Program-made: the position numbers and the translations under genes
Notes under the pieces: model-generated
The model's input: the letters and a program-made list of their open reading frames with translations, nothing else
Database searches by the model: none
What the model was told of the DNA's origin: nothing
Source of the DNA: Papilionanthe hookeriana x Papilionanthe teres
Taxonomy: Eukaryota; Streptophyta; Magnoliopsida; Asparagales; Orchidaceae
Assembly (NCBI GenBank): GCA_022702705.1
Contig: CM040434.1
Coordinates: forward strand, 21,185,771-21,249,770
Direction: 5' to 3'
DNA length: 64,000 bases
In this document: in pieces, positions 1 through 10,379 of the stretch
How the letters are laid out: every line of letters begins with the position of its first letter
Position numbering within the stretch: position 1 is the first letter of the stretch

Positions 1-1332
1 CATCCATTCATGCAGAAAGCTGGCGCCTAGGTGCCACAGTTACTTTCTAGAAGATTCATTGAATATGACTGAATTTTGAAGAGGTGCCTTAAGCAACCCC
101 TGCTTATTTTTGAAACTCTATAAAAATAGGACTATTCTACAACAAAGTGTGGGTAGGAGGCGTGTGTTGTCATTGTTTTAGAAGAGTGTGGAGTGTTTTT
201 CTCTTTACTTTTTCTTACTTTAGTAAGAGTTTAGTGTGATTGTTGGAGTTGGAATCATGTAAAAATCAGTTGGAGTCAGAGAAACTTCGAAGGATTGCTT
301 GGATAATATTCCAGATAAGTACTTATATCTTGGTTCTTAATTTTTTAACTTTGAATTTGGATTATATAAATATGAATTGTTGTGTGAATCCGATGCTTTC
401 GGAGTAGTCTTCTTCACTTTTTCCCTACGAATATTAAATGATTTTGTTAAGGATTTAATTTGGTTTTAAGAACTTTGCTTTTTCTTCTTCCATAATTTGT
501 GATGATAGTTTACCTAATCTTAATTTACCCTACAAATTGGCCTCTTGTATCGTTAAAATCTGTGGAGAATTTTTATGATCTGACCGTGGGCTAAGAGTTC
601 TTAACTTTTATGTATCACATTTCCCTTGGAAAGGTAGATTGTAAATCCTTGAAGGGGGCGGTGCAAATAGATAGAGAGATAATCTTTAAAGGGCATAGAA
701 TTGTTTATGTTTTTAGAGTGACAGGCTAAATTCTATCAATTTGGTTTAAAATCACTAGTAGGCCCAACCATAGGCACCTGGGGTAATCTAGAAGTGATAG
801 CCTATAATTAGTCCTTATAACAATACATCCTGAACCAATCTTTAAAACTAGCTAATGTTCTTTGCTGTTTGCAGAAAGAGTTAAAGAATATATATGCTCC
901 TATTTGTCACAATACCACATTCTCAAAGTTCTCAAGTTAAATTAGATGTCTACTAGTCATAAAATATTTCGTATGGGGAAAGAATCTTTTTTTATTGTGT
1001 TAAAACATTTAAATTACCTTCTTACTTGCAATTTCTACTTGAGTAACTTGCATATTATTATTTTTAGTAGATTAGTTCTTAAGTAGATTTTTCTTATTTC
1101 TTTCTTTATTTTACATAAGTTTCTCTGCGGGATCAATATCTGGGGTTTTAAAAAGAAAACTCTATATTACTTGCAATGATATGTATACTTGTGTAGTACC
1201 CCTAGTGTACGATTTATATTTATCAAAACATTAATCTTTAATTATCATGCATTAGCCGCTTAATCTGACTTGGGGTCAAGTTTGGCCATAATTTTTATAA
1301 GCTATTTTAATTGTGTAATTACAGTCTGGTCA
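1..1332 (+). repeat. 5' LTR of element A (left end outside window)
   Basis: This aligns base by base with 10775-12115, with scattered substitutions and small indels. It ends TCTGGTCA just before the primer-binding site. It contains a GC-rich palindrome at 21-36 (TGGCGCCTAGGTGCCA), half of which is missing from the 3' LTR, and a TATA box at 117-127. The two LTRs differ by a few percent by eye, so the insertion is not recent. Confidence 0.92.
117..127 (+). promoter_or_regulatory. TATA box of element A 5' LTR
   Basis: CTATAAAAATA lies in the LTR, and the 3' LTR has CTATAAATATA at the matching place (10890-10900). Transcription would be expected to start about 30 bases downstream, near 150. The start is inferred from position only. 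Confidence 0.6.
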
Positions 1333-1338
1333 AGTTTT

Positions 1339-1356
1339 TGACGCAGTTGCTGGGGA
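1339..1356 (+). other. Primer-binding site, Asp-tRNA type
   Basis: TGACGCAGTTGCTGGGGA starts six bases after the LTR end. It is a slightly mutated form of the TGGCGCCGTTGCCGGGGA site that in Athila elements pairs with the 3' end of tRNA-Asp. It sets the minus-strand priming site and the 5' LTR border. Confidence 0.85.
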
Positions 1357-1553
1357 ACTACATAATAAAGAAAGAAAAATTTATAAAAATACATATTTTT
1401 AAAAGTATATTTTTGTGTTATTATTAATCATAAATATTTTCTTAAAATTTTATTCGAAGTTTATGATCTGAAGGATTAATACCCTATAATTCTGAATTAG
1501 AACGCAGTGTAAGAAAAATTATAAAAGAAAAATTATTTCATAATTTGAAATAA

Positions 1554-2986
1554 ATGGCTAATATACCTCAAAATAATGTTGAACAAAATATTGAAGAAAA
1601 TGATCATCAAAATTTACAAAGACATTTAAGAGAATATGCTAACCCTACAGCTGATGAAATTCATTTAAGCATTCAAGTACCTACTGTAGCAGCAAATTCA
1701 TTTGAACTTAAACGTGCAATTATACAAATGGTCCAAAATAATCAGTTTGGAGGATCTCCTACTGAAGATCCTGATTTACACCTTGCCAGTTTTATAGAAC
1801 TTTGTGCTACTTTTAAATATGATAATATTTCTGATGATGCTATTAGGCTTAGACCTTTTTCTTTTTCTTTAATAAATAAGGCTAAGATGTGGCTAAATTC
1901 GTTAGCAACAGGATCTATTAAAACGTGGGGAGAAATTGCTCAAAAAATTCTAGCTAAGTATTTTCCACCATCTAAAACTGCAAAATTTAGAAATGATATA
2001 AACTCATTTACTCAATATGAAGGAGAAACAATTTATGAAGCATGGGAAAGATTTAAAGAACTCTTTAGAAAGTGCCCACATCATGCTTTACCAGACTAGT
2101 TAATTATACAAACATTTTATAATGGATTAATAGGTTCTCTTAGATCTATAATAGATGCTGCTGCTGGTGGTTCCTTAATGGCTAAGTCATTTGATGAAGC
2201 TTATGCTTTAATGGAAGAAATGACAACTATAATAATTTTCAATGGCATTCTGATAGGGTAAATACTAAAAGTGTGGCTGGTATTCAAGTAAATGAAGCAT
2301 TTTCTATTTTAGTTTCTCAAGTGGCTGCAATATTTAAGAAATTGGATAATTTTCTCAATTATCACATTTAAATAATGATAATTCAAGAAATACCGATGAC
2401 TCTCAAACTTTAGAAACATTGCAAGCTATCGCTAGCAAAACTAATAACCCATATTCCAATTACTATAACCCAGGTTGGAAAAATCACCCTAACTTAAATT
2501 GGAATAATGCAAATCCACAATGGGGTAATAACCAACCTAACCCAATTATAAATTGGAATAATCAAGTTAATTCTAACTTTAGACCTTCTTATCCTCCTAG
2601 TTTTAATAATCAGCAATTAAAGGAAAAGAAATTGTCTATAGAAGAATTAATTTTTCAAATGGGTAGTCAGTTGCAAAGTCAAAATACTACGATAAGAAAT
2701 ATCAAGAGTCAAATGGGTCAAATTGCAATTGCAACTAACAACAGACTGCAAGGAACACTTCCAAGCACTGTTGAAGTAAATCCAAGAGAAAATGGAAAAG
2801 ATCAAGAGCAAATTAAAGCTGTATTACTTAGAAGTGGAAAAAAAACTAATGGATGGAAAAGGAAATAAAATCCAAAAAGAGATTGAAGTGGTAGAAGTTG
2901 AGAAACCTAAGGAAATAATCCCTGAAAAAGAAAGAAAATTTCTATCTCAAGATGAATTTGAAAAACCTCTACCCCCATTTCCATAA
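1554..2986 (+). pseudogene. gag: Athila gag (capsid polyprotein), broken
   Basis: The ATG at 1554 opens a 181-codon frame with the plant retrotransposon gag core (WLNSLATGSI, KYFPPSKTAKFRNDI, EAWERFKELFRKCPHH). A TAG at 2097-2099 ends it, but the same frame continues (LIIQTFYNGL, GGSLMAKSFDEAY) until a frameshift near 2220. The asparagine-rich part (NPYSNYYNPGWKNHPNLNW) resumes in another frame at 2419-2868. The linker ending PLPPFP runs to 2986 in a third frame. No CCHC zinc knuckle is visible, as is usual in Athila. Gag would form the virus-like particle. At least two frame changes and one stop make this copy defective. Confidence 0.88.
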
Positions 2987-3789
2987 CGACTGAAACAACA
3001 AAAATTGGATCAACATTTTTTGAAATTTTTTTAGATATTTAAAAAGCTTACCATTAATATCCCATTTGCTGAAGCATTGGAGCAAATGCCTAAGTATGCT
3101 AAATTTATGAAAGATATTCTTAACAAGAAAAGAAAATTAGAAGCTTATGAAACTGTTGCACTAAGTGAAGAATGTAGTGGAATTATTTAGAAAAAGCTTC
3201 CACAAAAGCTTAAAGATCTAGAAAGTTTTACAATACCTTGTGCTATAAGAGGCAGATTCATGGAAAAGCGTTATGTGATTTAGGAGCTAGTATTAACCTC
3301 ATGCCCTTATTCATCTTTAAGATGTTAGATTTAAGAGAAATATCTCCTACAACTGTAACCTTACAACTAGCAGATCGATCTATTACTCACCCGAGAGGAA
3401 TGATAAAAGATGTATTGATAAAGGTGGATAACTATATTTTCCCTGTCAATTTTATAATTCTGGATATGGAGGAAGATAAAGAGATTCCTATTATTTTAGG
3501 GAGACCTTTTCTTGCCACTAGACTTGCTATGATTGATGTACAAAAAGGGAAGTTAACCATGAGAGTTAATGATCAAGAAGTAACATTTAATGTTCTTAAA
3601 TTAATGAGGTATCCTAACAAAGAAAAGTGTTATAGAATGGAGATCTTTGATTACATGATAGCAAAACATTATCAAGAAAAATGTCAGATCATTTCTAAAG
3701 AAGAAGAGTTTTCAGACCCTGAAGATTTAAGTGATGAAAGTGATTTTGAAGAAGATGTAAAAGATACTCATTATATTAATGAAAATTAG
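2987..3789 (+). pseudogene. Gag-protease linker and aspartic protease
   Basis: The stretch 3040-3237 encodes the usual Athila linker (INIPFAEALEQMPKYAKFM, ALSEECSGI) with stops. From about 3238 a 183-codon frame holds the retroviral-type aspartic protease. The catalytic motif is ALCDLGASINLMP (D-L-G-A-S in place of D-T/S-G) and the distal motif is PIILGRPFLAT. The C-terminal tail is acidic (DPEDLSDESDFEED). The listed frame begins at a TTG, so it was part of a polyprotein rather than an independent gene. The protease would cut the Gag-Pol polyprotein. The catalytic Asp is kept but the upstream frame is broken. Confidence 0.87.
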
Positions 3790-3949
3790 GAAATATTTGA
3801 TACAACATAAAGTAATGAATTCAAACATCAATTGAAAAGGCTCCTAATTGGAACTGAAGGAATTAGCCTCTCATTTAAAATATTCCCTTTTAGGGACTTC
3901 ATTGACTTTACTTGTTATTATATCTTCTGAATTAACTACAGAATAAGAG

Positions 3950-4917
3950 ATGAAATTGCTTGAAGTGTTAAAACTGTATAAAAAAGCTTTTGGTTGGACA
4001 ATAGCAGATATTAAAGGAATTAGTCCTTCAATTTGTATGCACCAAATATTATTGGAAGATGATGGTAAACCCAATATTGAACCTCAAAAAAGATTAAACC
4101 CAATTATGAAAGAAGTTGTTAAGAAAGAAATGTTCAAATGGTTGGATGCTGGAATTTTTATCCAATATCTGATAGTCCTTGGGTTATTCCTATTCATTGT
4201 GTCCCAAAGAAAGGAGGAGTGAATGTTGCTGAAAATGAAAATAATGAATTCATTTCTATAAGACAAGTGACTGGTTGGCGGATCTGTATTGGTTAGAGAA
4301 AACTAAATCCTGCCACCAGGTAAGATCATTTTCCTCTTCCATTCTTAGATCAAATGCTAGATAGATTAACAAGACATTCATAATTTTGCTTTTTGGATGG
4401 ATATTCTGGTTATCATCAAATACCTATAACTTCTGAGGACCAGGAAAAGACTACGTTTGCAAGTCCTTATGGAACTTTTGCTTTCCGAAGAATGCCTTTT
4501 AGGTTATGCAATGCACCTACTACTTTTCAAAGGTGTATGATGGATATTTTTTGTGACTTAATTGAAAAAGGAATTGAAATTTTTATGGATGATTTCTCTG
4601 TATTTGGAACTTCTTTTGATTCTTACTTACATAATTTGTCTGAAGTGTTAAAGCACTGTCAAGAAATAAATTTAGTTCTGAATTGGGAGAAGTGTCAATT
4701 TAAGGTCACAGAAGAAATTGTACTGGGTTATAAAATTTCTAAAAATGGGATGGAAGTTGATCAAGCAAAAATTCAAATTATTGCTGGATTACAACCCCCA
4801 ACTTCTTTAACGGGTATAAGAAGTTTTCTTGGACATGCTGGATTTTATAGAAGATATATTAAAGATTTTTCCAAGATTACTAAACTGTTATGCCATCTTT
4901 TGGAAAAAAAGATATAA
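3950..4917 (+). pseudogene. Athila reverse transcriptase
   Basis: The N-terminal part (LYKKAFGWTIADIKGISPSI; PNIEPQKRLNPIMKEVVKKE) is in the 3950-4222 frame. A frameshift near 4160 and stops near 4297 and 4382 interrupt the fingers region. From 4393 a clean 174-codon frame covers the palm: LDGYSGYHQI, YGTFAFRRMPF, LCNAPTTFQRCM and the catalytic FMDD at 4582-4593. It continues through the thumb and connection (FLGHAGFYRRYIKDFSKI). Both catalytic aspartates are present. The enzyme copies element RNA into DNA in the particle. It is defective as a polyprotein because of the upstream shifts. Confidence 0.92.
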
Positions 4918-5400
4918 AATTTGAATTTGATGTAAATTTCCTAGATGCATTTAATTTATTAAAAGAAAAGTTAATTACAACACTAATCATTGTTGCACCT
5001 AATTGGGAAAAACCATTTGAGTTAATATGCGATGTGAGTGATTATGCTATAGGGGCCGTTTTAGGGCAAAGATATGATAAGATGTTTAAAGTTATATATT
5101 ATGCTAGTAAAACTCTTAATGAAGCTCAATTTAACTACACTACTACTGAAAAAGAGCTTTTCGCTATAGTATATGCTTTTGACAAATTTCGATCATATTT
5201 ACTTGGGAATAAATGTATAGTGCATACAGATCATTCTAATATTAAATATTGATGACTAAAAATGAAGCTAAACCGAGATTGATTAGAAGGATTCTTCTTT
5301 TGCAATAATTTAACTTTCAAATAGTTGATAGAAAAGGGTTTGATAATCAAATCGCCGATCATCTATCAAGAATTGAAAATAATAATGAAATGAACGATAA
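4890..5400 (+). pseudogene. Athila RNase H domain
   Basis: This overlaps the end of the RT frame. It carries the RNase H-like fold typical of Ty3/gypsy pol: ELICDVSDYAIGAVLGQ, YTTTEKELFAIVYAFDKF and CIVHTDHSNIKY, giving the D...E...D acidic residues. A frame change at 5250 ends the long frame. The expected downstream part (DHLSRIEN around 5355) is seen in a different frame. The domain degrades RNA in the RNA:DNA hybrid. Confidence 0.85.
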
Positions 5401-5411
5401 GGAAGAAATAA

Positions 5412-6754
5412 ATGAATGTTTTTCCTGATGAACAACTTTATTCCGTTTATGATGGATTAATCCCATGGTATGCTGATATAGTTAATTATTTAGCTAGTAA
5501 AATTATACCTTATGGAGTAGATCATCATCAGAAAAAGAAGTTCTTACATGATGTGAAATTGTATTTTCGGGATAACCCCTTTCTTTTTAAACAATGTAAG
5601 GATTCTATTATACGAAGATGCATTCCTTATGAAAAAACTTATGAGATTATTCAAAAATGCCACAACTCTGAATTTAGCGGACATTTCAGAAAAGATAAAA
5701 CTACTTTTAAATTTTTACAATTCAGATTTTACTGGCCTACATTATTCAGGGATGTTGACAATTTTGTTAAATCCTGTGATCGATGTCAACTTATAGGCAA
5801 TATTTCTAGGAGGAATGAAATGCCTCTAAATTTTTGTTTGGAAGTGGAAATTTTTGATGTCTGGGGTTTAGATTTCATGGGACGATTTGTACCTTCTTCA
5901 GGAAGAATTTACATATTATTAGCTGTTGATTATGTTTCAAAATGGATTGAAGAAATCACTTTACCTCATTGTGATGCTAAAAGTGTTTAAAAAAGTTTTA
6001 TCTAAAAATATATTCACTAGATTTAGAATGCCACGAATAATTATCACTGATGGGGGAAGTCATTTCAAGAATTTTTTGATTCAGAGATTACTGAGTAAAT
6101 TGGGGATTAAACATAAAATTTCAACAGCTTATCATCCCCAAATTAGTGGATTAGCTGAAGTTTCAAATCGTGAGATCAAAAGAATTTTAGAAAAAACAGT
6201 AAACCCGAAGCGATCTAATTGGGCTGATAGAATTAATGATTCTTTATGGGCTCATAGGACTGCTTATAAAACACTTATTGGAATGTCACCATATAGAGTC
6301 ATCTATGGAAAACCTTGTCATTTACCTTGTTGAACTGGAACATAAAGCTTATTGGGCGATTAAAGAGTCTAATTACAATTTAAGTGATGCTAAAGATAAG
6401 CGATTATTGCAATTGAATGAAATTGAAGAGATTAGAACTGATTCTTATGAAAGTGCTTTAATCTAGAAAGAGAAAATGAAGAATATGCATGCTAAAAGAA
6501 TTTTAAGAAAGACTTTTGAGCATGGACAAGAAGTTTTACTATAAAATTCCAGATTAAAATTGTTTCCAAGAAAATTAAGATCCAAATGGAAAGAGCCTTA
6601 TGTTGTTAAGAAAGTTTATCCTTATGGAGCAGTAGATATAAATGATTTGAAAATAGATTCAATAATTAAAGTAAACAGACAAAGAATGAAACTCTATATT
6701 AGAGGAAGCTTGCCATCTTTTAAGGATGTGTTCTTTTTAACGCATTTGGAGTAA
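5412..6754 (+). pseudogene. Athila integrase
   Basis: The zinc-binding H-H-C-C region is at 5640-5800 (KCHNSEFSGHF, SCDRCQLIG). The catalytic core follows with Asp in VWGLDFMGRF. A frame change near 5985 leads to the second Asp (IITDGGSHF) and the Glu (GLAEVSNREIKRIL) in the 5926-6333 frame. The C-terminal part (ELEHKAYWAIKE; RSKWKEPYVVKKVYPYGAVDI) continues over two further frames to 6754. All three DDE residues are visible, but three frames are used, so the protein is not made intact. Integrase inserts the element DNA into the chromosome. Confidence 0.9.
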
Positions 6755-7052
6755 ATAATTGGTTATGTGGGCTGACGACATTAAACCAAGCGCTTTGTCG
6801 GAGGCAACCCATATTATGTAATAATTTGTTTTGATATCGAGTGTGTTTTATATGTGACTACACTTAGTTATATATCTTTTGATCTAAATTTTTAGACCTT
6901 AATTTGGTATGAAACTTATGAAAATTTGATGAAGGGCGAACCTGCGATTTTTAGGATTTTGGCGCCTAGGCGCCAGAACTGGCGCCTAAGCACCAGACAC
7001 TTGAGATCCTGGTGCCTAAGCATCAAAATTAGAGCCTAGGAGCCACAGTTTT
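6755..7052 (+). repeat. Post-integrase spacer with four GC-rich palindromes
   Basis: Non-coding. It opens with the element-typical stretch CCAAGCGCTTTGTCGGAGGC. Four 16-bp dyads of the type TGGCGCCTAGGCGCCA start at 6960 (perfect palindrome), 6980, 7010 and 7030, so the spacings are 20, 30 and 20 bases. They contrast with the AT-rich surroundings. Confidence 0.75.
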
Positions 7053-7562
7053 GTGTCGTGGAAAAATTTCCCCATAGAAGTTGTTACCCACTCACTTCCC
7101 TATAAACCACCACTTCTTCATCCCCAAATATCAGAATTTTATCCAGAAACAATACTTTTGAAAGAGAAGAGAGTTTTGAATGCTTCCATGGAGAGACTAA
7201 ACATTGAAAATGAGGGAAAAGCCAAGTTTATGCTCAAGGATTCACAGACTTACTTTAATGGCTACCTAGCCATGACATTGGAAAAGTTAATAGGTCACCT
7301 TGAGAAGATTGAAGAGGAATTAGTTCTTATTTGAGGAAGATTGCATGAAATGTACCATCAATATGAGCACATAGAATGGAAAATGAAGGTTCAATCTGAT
7401 CATTTGGCAGCCTTTGAAGATTATCAGGTAACCATGTATGCTAAGAACAATTGGATTGATGAAAAGACAGCCTTGGAATTTCCTCGTGTCCCTTTCTTCC
7501 ATTCCTTTGTTCGTAGTGAATTACCTTGTGGAACTAATGAAGGTTCTGATGTGAATCCATGA
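7053..7562 (+). pseudogene. Small unknown ORF of element A, one in-frame stop
   Basis: One reading frame runs from 7053 to 7562 and is interrupted only by TGA at 7332-7334. The first ATG in frame is at 7188. The product is charged and probably helical (MERLNIENEGKAKFMLKDSQ; LEKLIGHLEKIEEEL; YHQYEHIEWKMKVQSDHL), suggestive of a coiled coil. I do not recognise the family. It sits between integrase and the env-position ORF, and no equivalent long frame is visible in element C. It could be a decayed accessory gene or a chance frame. Confidence 0.4.
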
Positions 7563-8140
7563 AATTAGGGTGAATTATGTGGAGAAATTGAATGTAATTG
7601 TTAAGTGTTGTGTGATTTGTAAATGTTTTATGTAGTGATTTGTTTGATTGATAAATGTTGTTGTGAGATGTGAGACGTTATTTAATTGTATTTTCTGTAT
7701 TTTTTGAACCTTACCTTGAAGATCTAAAATGAAATGAAGTAAAATTTGAGTTTGGAATGTATCTTAAATTTCAAATCTATTTTGGACTTGGATATTTTCT
7801 TTATTTTCTACGAGATGTTTGATGAATTTTACGGCTTGATTTTAAGCTTACAGATGTTAGAAACACCTAAATTACAAAATGTATAAATTTGGGAATTTTT
7901 CAGAATTTTTGGCGATTCTGGCGCCTACTCGCCAGAACTTGTGCCTAGGCGCCAGTTCACCTGAACCAAATTTCAGCATTAAAACTGAGCCCATAGCCAT
8001 TAGAGTGCCTAAGCTTCACAAAAATCGGTCCTAGGGCTCCATTTTGAGCTTGATTCGTGAAGTTTCAAAGCGTAAAAACTCTGGATTTCAACTTCTCGAG
8101 GTTAGATCTACATTTTGGAATAGATATTTGAGTTTTCACC
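7563..8140 (+). repeat. Spacer with further GC-rich palindromes
   Basis: Non-coding, upstream of the env-position ORF. Dyads related to TGGCGCCTAGGCGCCA are at 7919-7934, 7939-7954, and more weakly 8003-8018 and 8026-8041. The first two are again exactly 20 bases apart. Confidence 0.65.
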
Positions 8141-9151
8141 ATGGATTTGTCTATATTTGAATGGTCCCGAGAGTGGGAGAAGTTTTATTATTTTTCTACT
8201 GTGGCCGTTGTTTTTGTGGTTCGAGAATTTTATGCAAATTTTCATAAAATAGTCGACAACGAAGTTTATGTTAGGGGGATAGGAGTTGAGTTCACTCCTG
8301 AAGTAATTAACATGTTTTATGGCCTACCTCCTGCTACAGACTGCTTCTACGATATTTTTACTCCGTCTGAAGGAGAGCTCGATGAGATTTTAGCCTACTT
8401 GATTGATGAAAAAGGATCATGGAAAATTAGAAACAATAAACTGGTAAATTTTTCCTCTTCTATGCTTAATGCTACTTCTAAAGCCTGACACTACTTTATT
8501 TTGGCTCGCATTGATCCGTCAAATCACCTTAGTGAGGCGACAAAAGAACGAGCTATTTTAAATTATTGCATTCAAGAAATGAAGCCAATCAATGTGGGAG
8601 CAATTATTTATGATGTAATCAACACTTCAGCTAGAGGAAGTATTATTTCTAGTTTAGGCTTCCCGGCCCTCATTTTCTCGATATTCAAGAATCCCGATAT
8701 TACTTACTCTCATTCTGAAGAGATACTTAAGCCATTGAAGCCAATTGGAAAATCTCATGTGGATATTTATAGAAAAACAAAAAGTCAAGGTTCTGGAGCA
8801 TTTTCTTCTTCTATGCCTTCTACTTCTGCACCCAGACCTTCCACTTCTACTTCTGAACCTCCACCAGATGTTTGGAATATTGTTTGTCATAGGTACTTGG
8901 AGCATCAAAGTGATTTATTTTTGATGCAATGCAGAGTAGATGATATAGATAGTAAAATCAATCATGTATCTGATTATATACAGAGGAAGAGTGATTATGA
9001 TGGAGAATATGATAGTGCTCTTGTGAAATTTTTGAAGGGTAATAAGAATATTGAATTTCCTAGTTGTCCTAAATTCACCCCTTGGATAAATCCTAGAAAT
9101 CCTATTTCAGATGATTCCTTTGACGATGATGAAGAGACTGAGGATAATTAG
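8141..9151 (+). pseudogene. Env-position ORF (putative plant transposon protein domain)
   Basis: The frame starts at ATG 8141 and stays open to 9151 except for a single TGA at 8486-8488; the sequence after the stop (HYFILARIDPSNHLSEATKE) continues the same domain. Features are RGIGVEFTPEVINMFYGLPP, then RAILNYCIQEMKPINVGAII, LGFPALIFSIF, a Ser/Pro-rich linker (STSAPRPSTSTSEPPPD), a helical segment and an acidic tail (DDSFDDDEETED). Athila and Calypso elements carry this conserved plant-transposon domain between pol and the 3' UTR. Its function is unknown, and the env name reflects position only. A frameshifted relative is in element D (39164-40012, minus). Confidence 0.8.
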
Positions 9152-9488
9152 ATTTTATTTATATTTTTCTTTAGTATTTATCTGTCGTGTGTTTTTACCT
9201 TTTCTGTATTGTTGTACTGTATGAGTACTCTATAGTAACTGAGTTTTGTTTCTATTGTTAGAATGTTTAGAACTTAATTCTATTTATGCTCCTGTTGTTT
9301 TTTGTGTTTAAAATTGTAAAAGAGTGTTAGTTTTTAAATGTTATTTACTTTGCTACTCTTTTATCTTGCTGCTTATACCTATATTACTCTACTGTTTTAA
9401 ATACCTTAAATGTTTTACTTTTTTCTTCCTGCTTAGTTTAAAATTTCATATTGCAAAATGTATAAACCTTATTAAAAGAACTAAGTTT

Positions 9489-9504
9489 GGGGGAGAGAAG
9501 AGAA
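9489..9504 (+). other. Internal polypurine tract of element A
   Basis: A 16-base purine run (GGGGGAGAGAAGAGAA) follows AAGTTT, the same leader that precedes the terminal polypurine tract. Elements C (21735-21750) and D (38641-38654, minus) have the equivalent at nearly the same distance from the 3' LTR. Confidence 0.6.
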
Positions 9505-10368
9505 CTTAAATTTAAACTTTACTTGTCCTTAGTAAGCAATATATTCAAAATTAATAACATAACATATGGAAGAAAAGTTAATTTAAGATAGATATGTTGT
9601 TGTTTTCATGAATATTATAATAAACTTATATAAGTATTTTTTTTAATAACAAGGGATAATTCTAAAAATTGTAATTATTTAATGAAAGAGTGTAAGAATT
9701 TTGATTCAACTATCTAAATTTAAAAAAATATTGTATTTTTGAAAGTATTAAGGAATCTAGATGTTTACTAGAAAAGATAGAATTGAAACTCTATGAAAAA
9801 TATTTTTGCTAAACACATATTCATTAAGTGAAAATGTGTTAAGTCTTTAAATATAAGTTAAGGATAGTGAAGTTCAAAATCATTAACAGGCTATCCAGAT
9901 ATAGTAATCCTTATTTAAAAAAAAAAGAAAGAAAGAAAAAGAAAAAAAAAGAGTGGCAAAATCAAAATGAAAAAAAAATTGAAAAAAGCCAAAAATGAAA
10001 AATATTAAAGGAGAAGCTTGAGGAGATGCCTAATCAAAAATTGACTTTACTTGAATTATCTTATAAGAAGAAACCTAATTACATTTTTTACTTAGGTTTC
10101 ATGTATAAGCATCCCTACTAAATTATCTACATGTCTTAATATGACAAATTGCAATTATTTTTAAAATAGATAGGAGAAGAGAATTCTTAACACTTAATTA
10201 TTAAATATTTTACTTATTTTAGTTTTAGCCTAAGTTATTAAAAAAGCTTTTTAAGTTTCATTATTTAATTTATAAAACGAACAGTTATTGAAGCCTTAAA
10301 GAAAATTTTTCTCCATAGATTATTATTTTTAGTAGTAAAGTGTTACTTGAGAACAAGCAACGTTTAAG

Positions 10369-10379
10369 TTTGGGGGAAT
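10369..10379 (+). other. Terminal polypurine tract of element A
   Basis: TTTGGGGGAAT directly before the LTR start TGATCC at 10380. It is the expected primer for plus-strand DNA synthesis and fixes the 3' LTR border. Confidence 0.85.

Larger units (their letters stand above)
9152..10379 (+). other. 3' UTR of element A
   Basis: Non-coding and AT-rich. It holds an internal polypurine tract (9489-9504), a conserved stretch around TATCCAGATATAGTAATCC (9890-9912), an A-rich low-complexity segment (9915-10010), a conserved block beginning GAGAAGCTTGAGGAGA (10011-10052), and the final polypurine tract. The same items occur in the same order in elements C and D. Confidence 0.75.
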
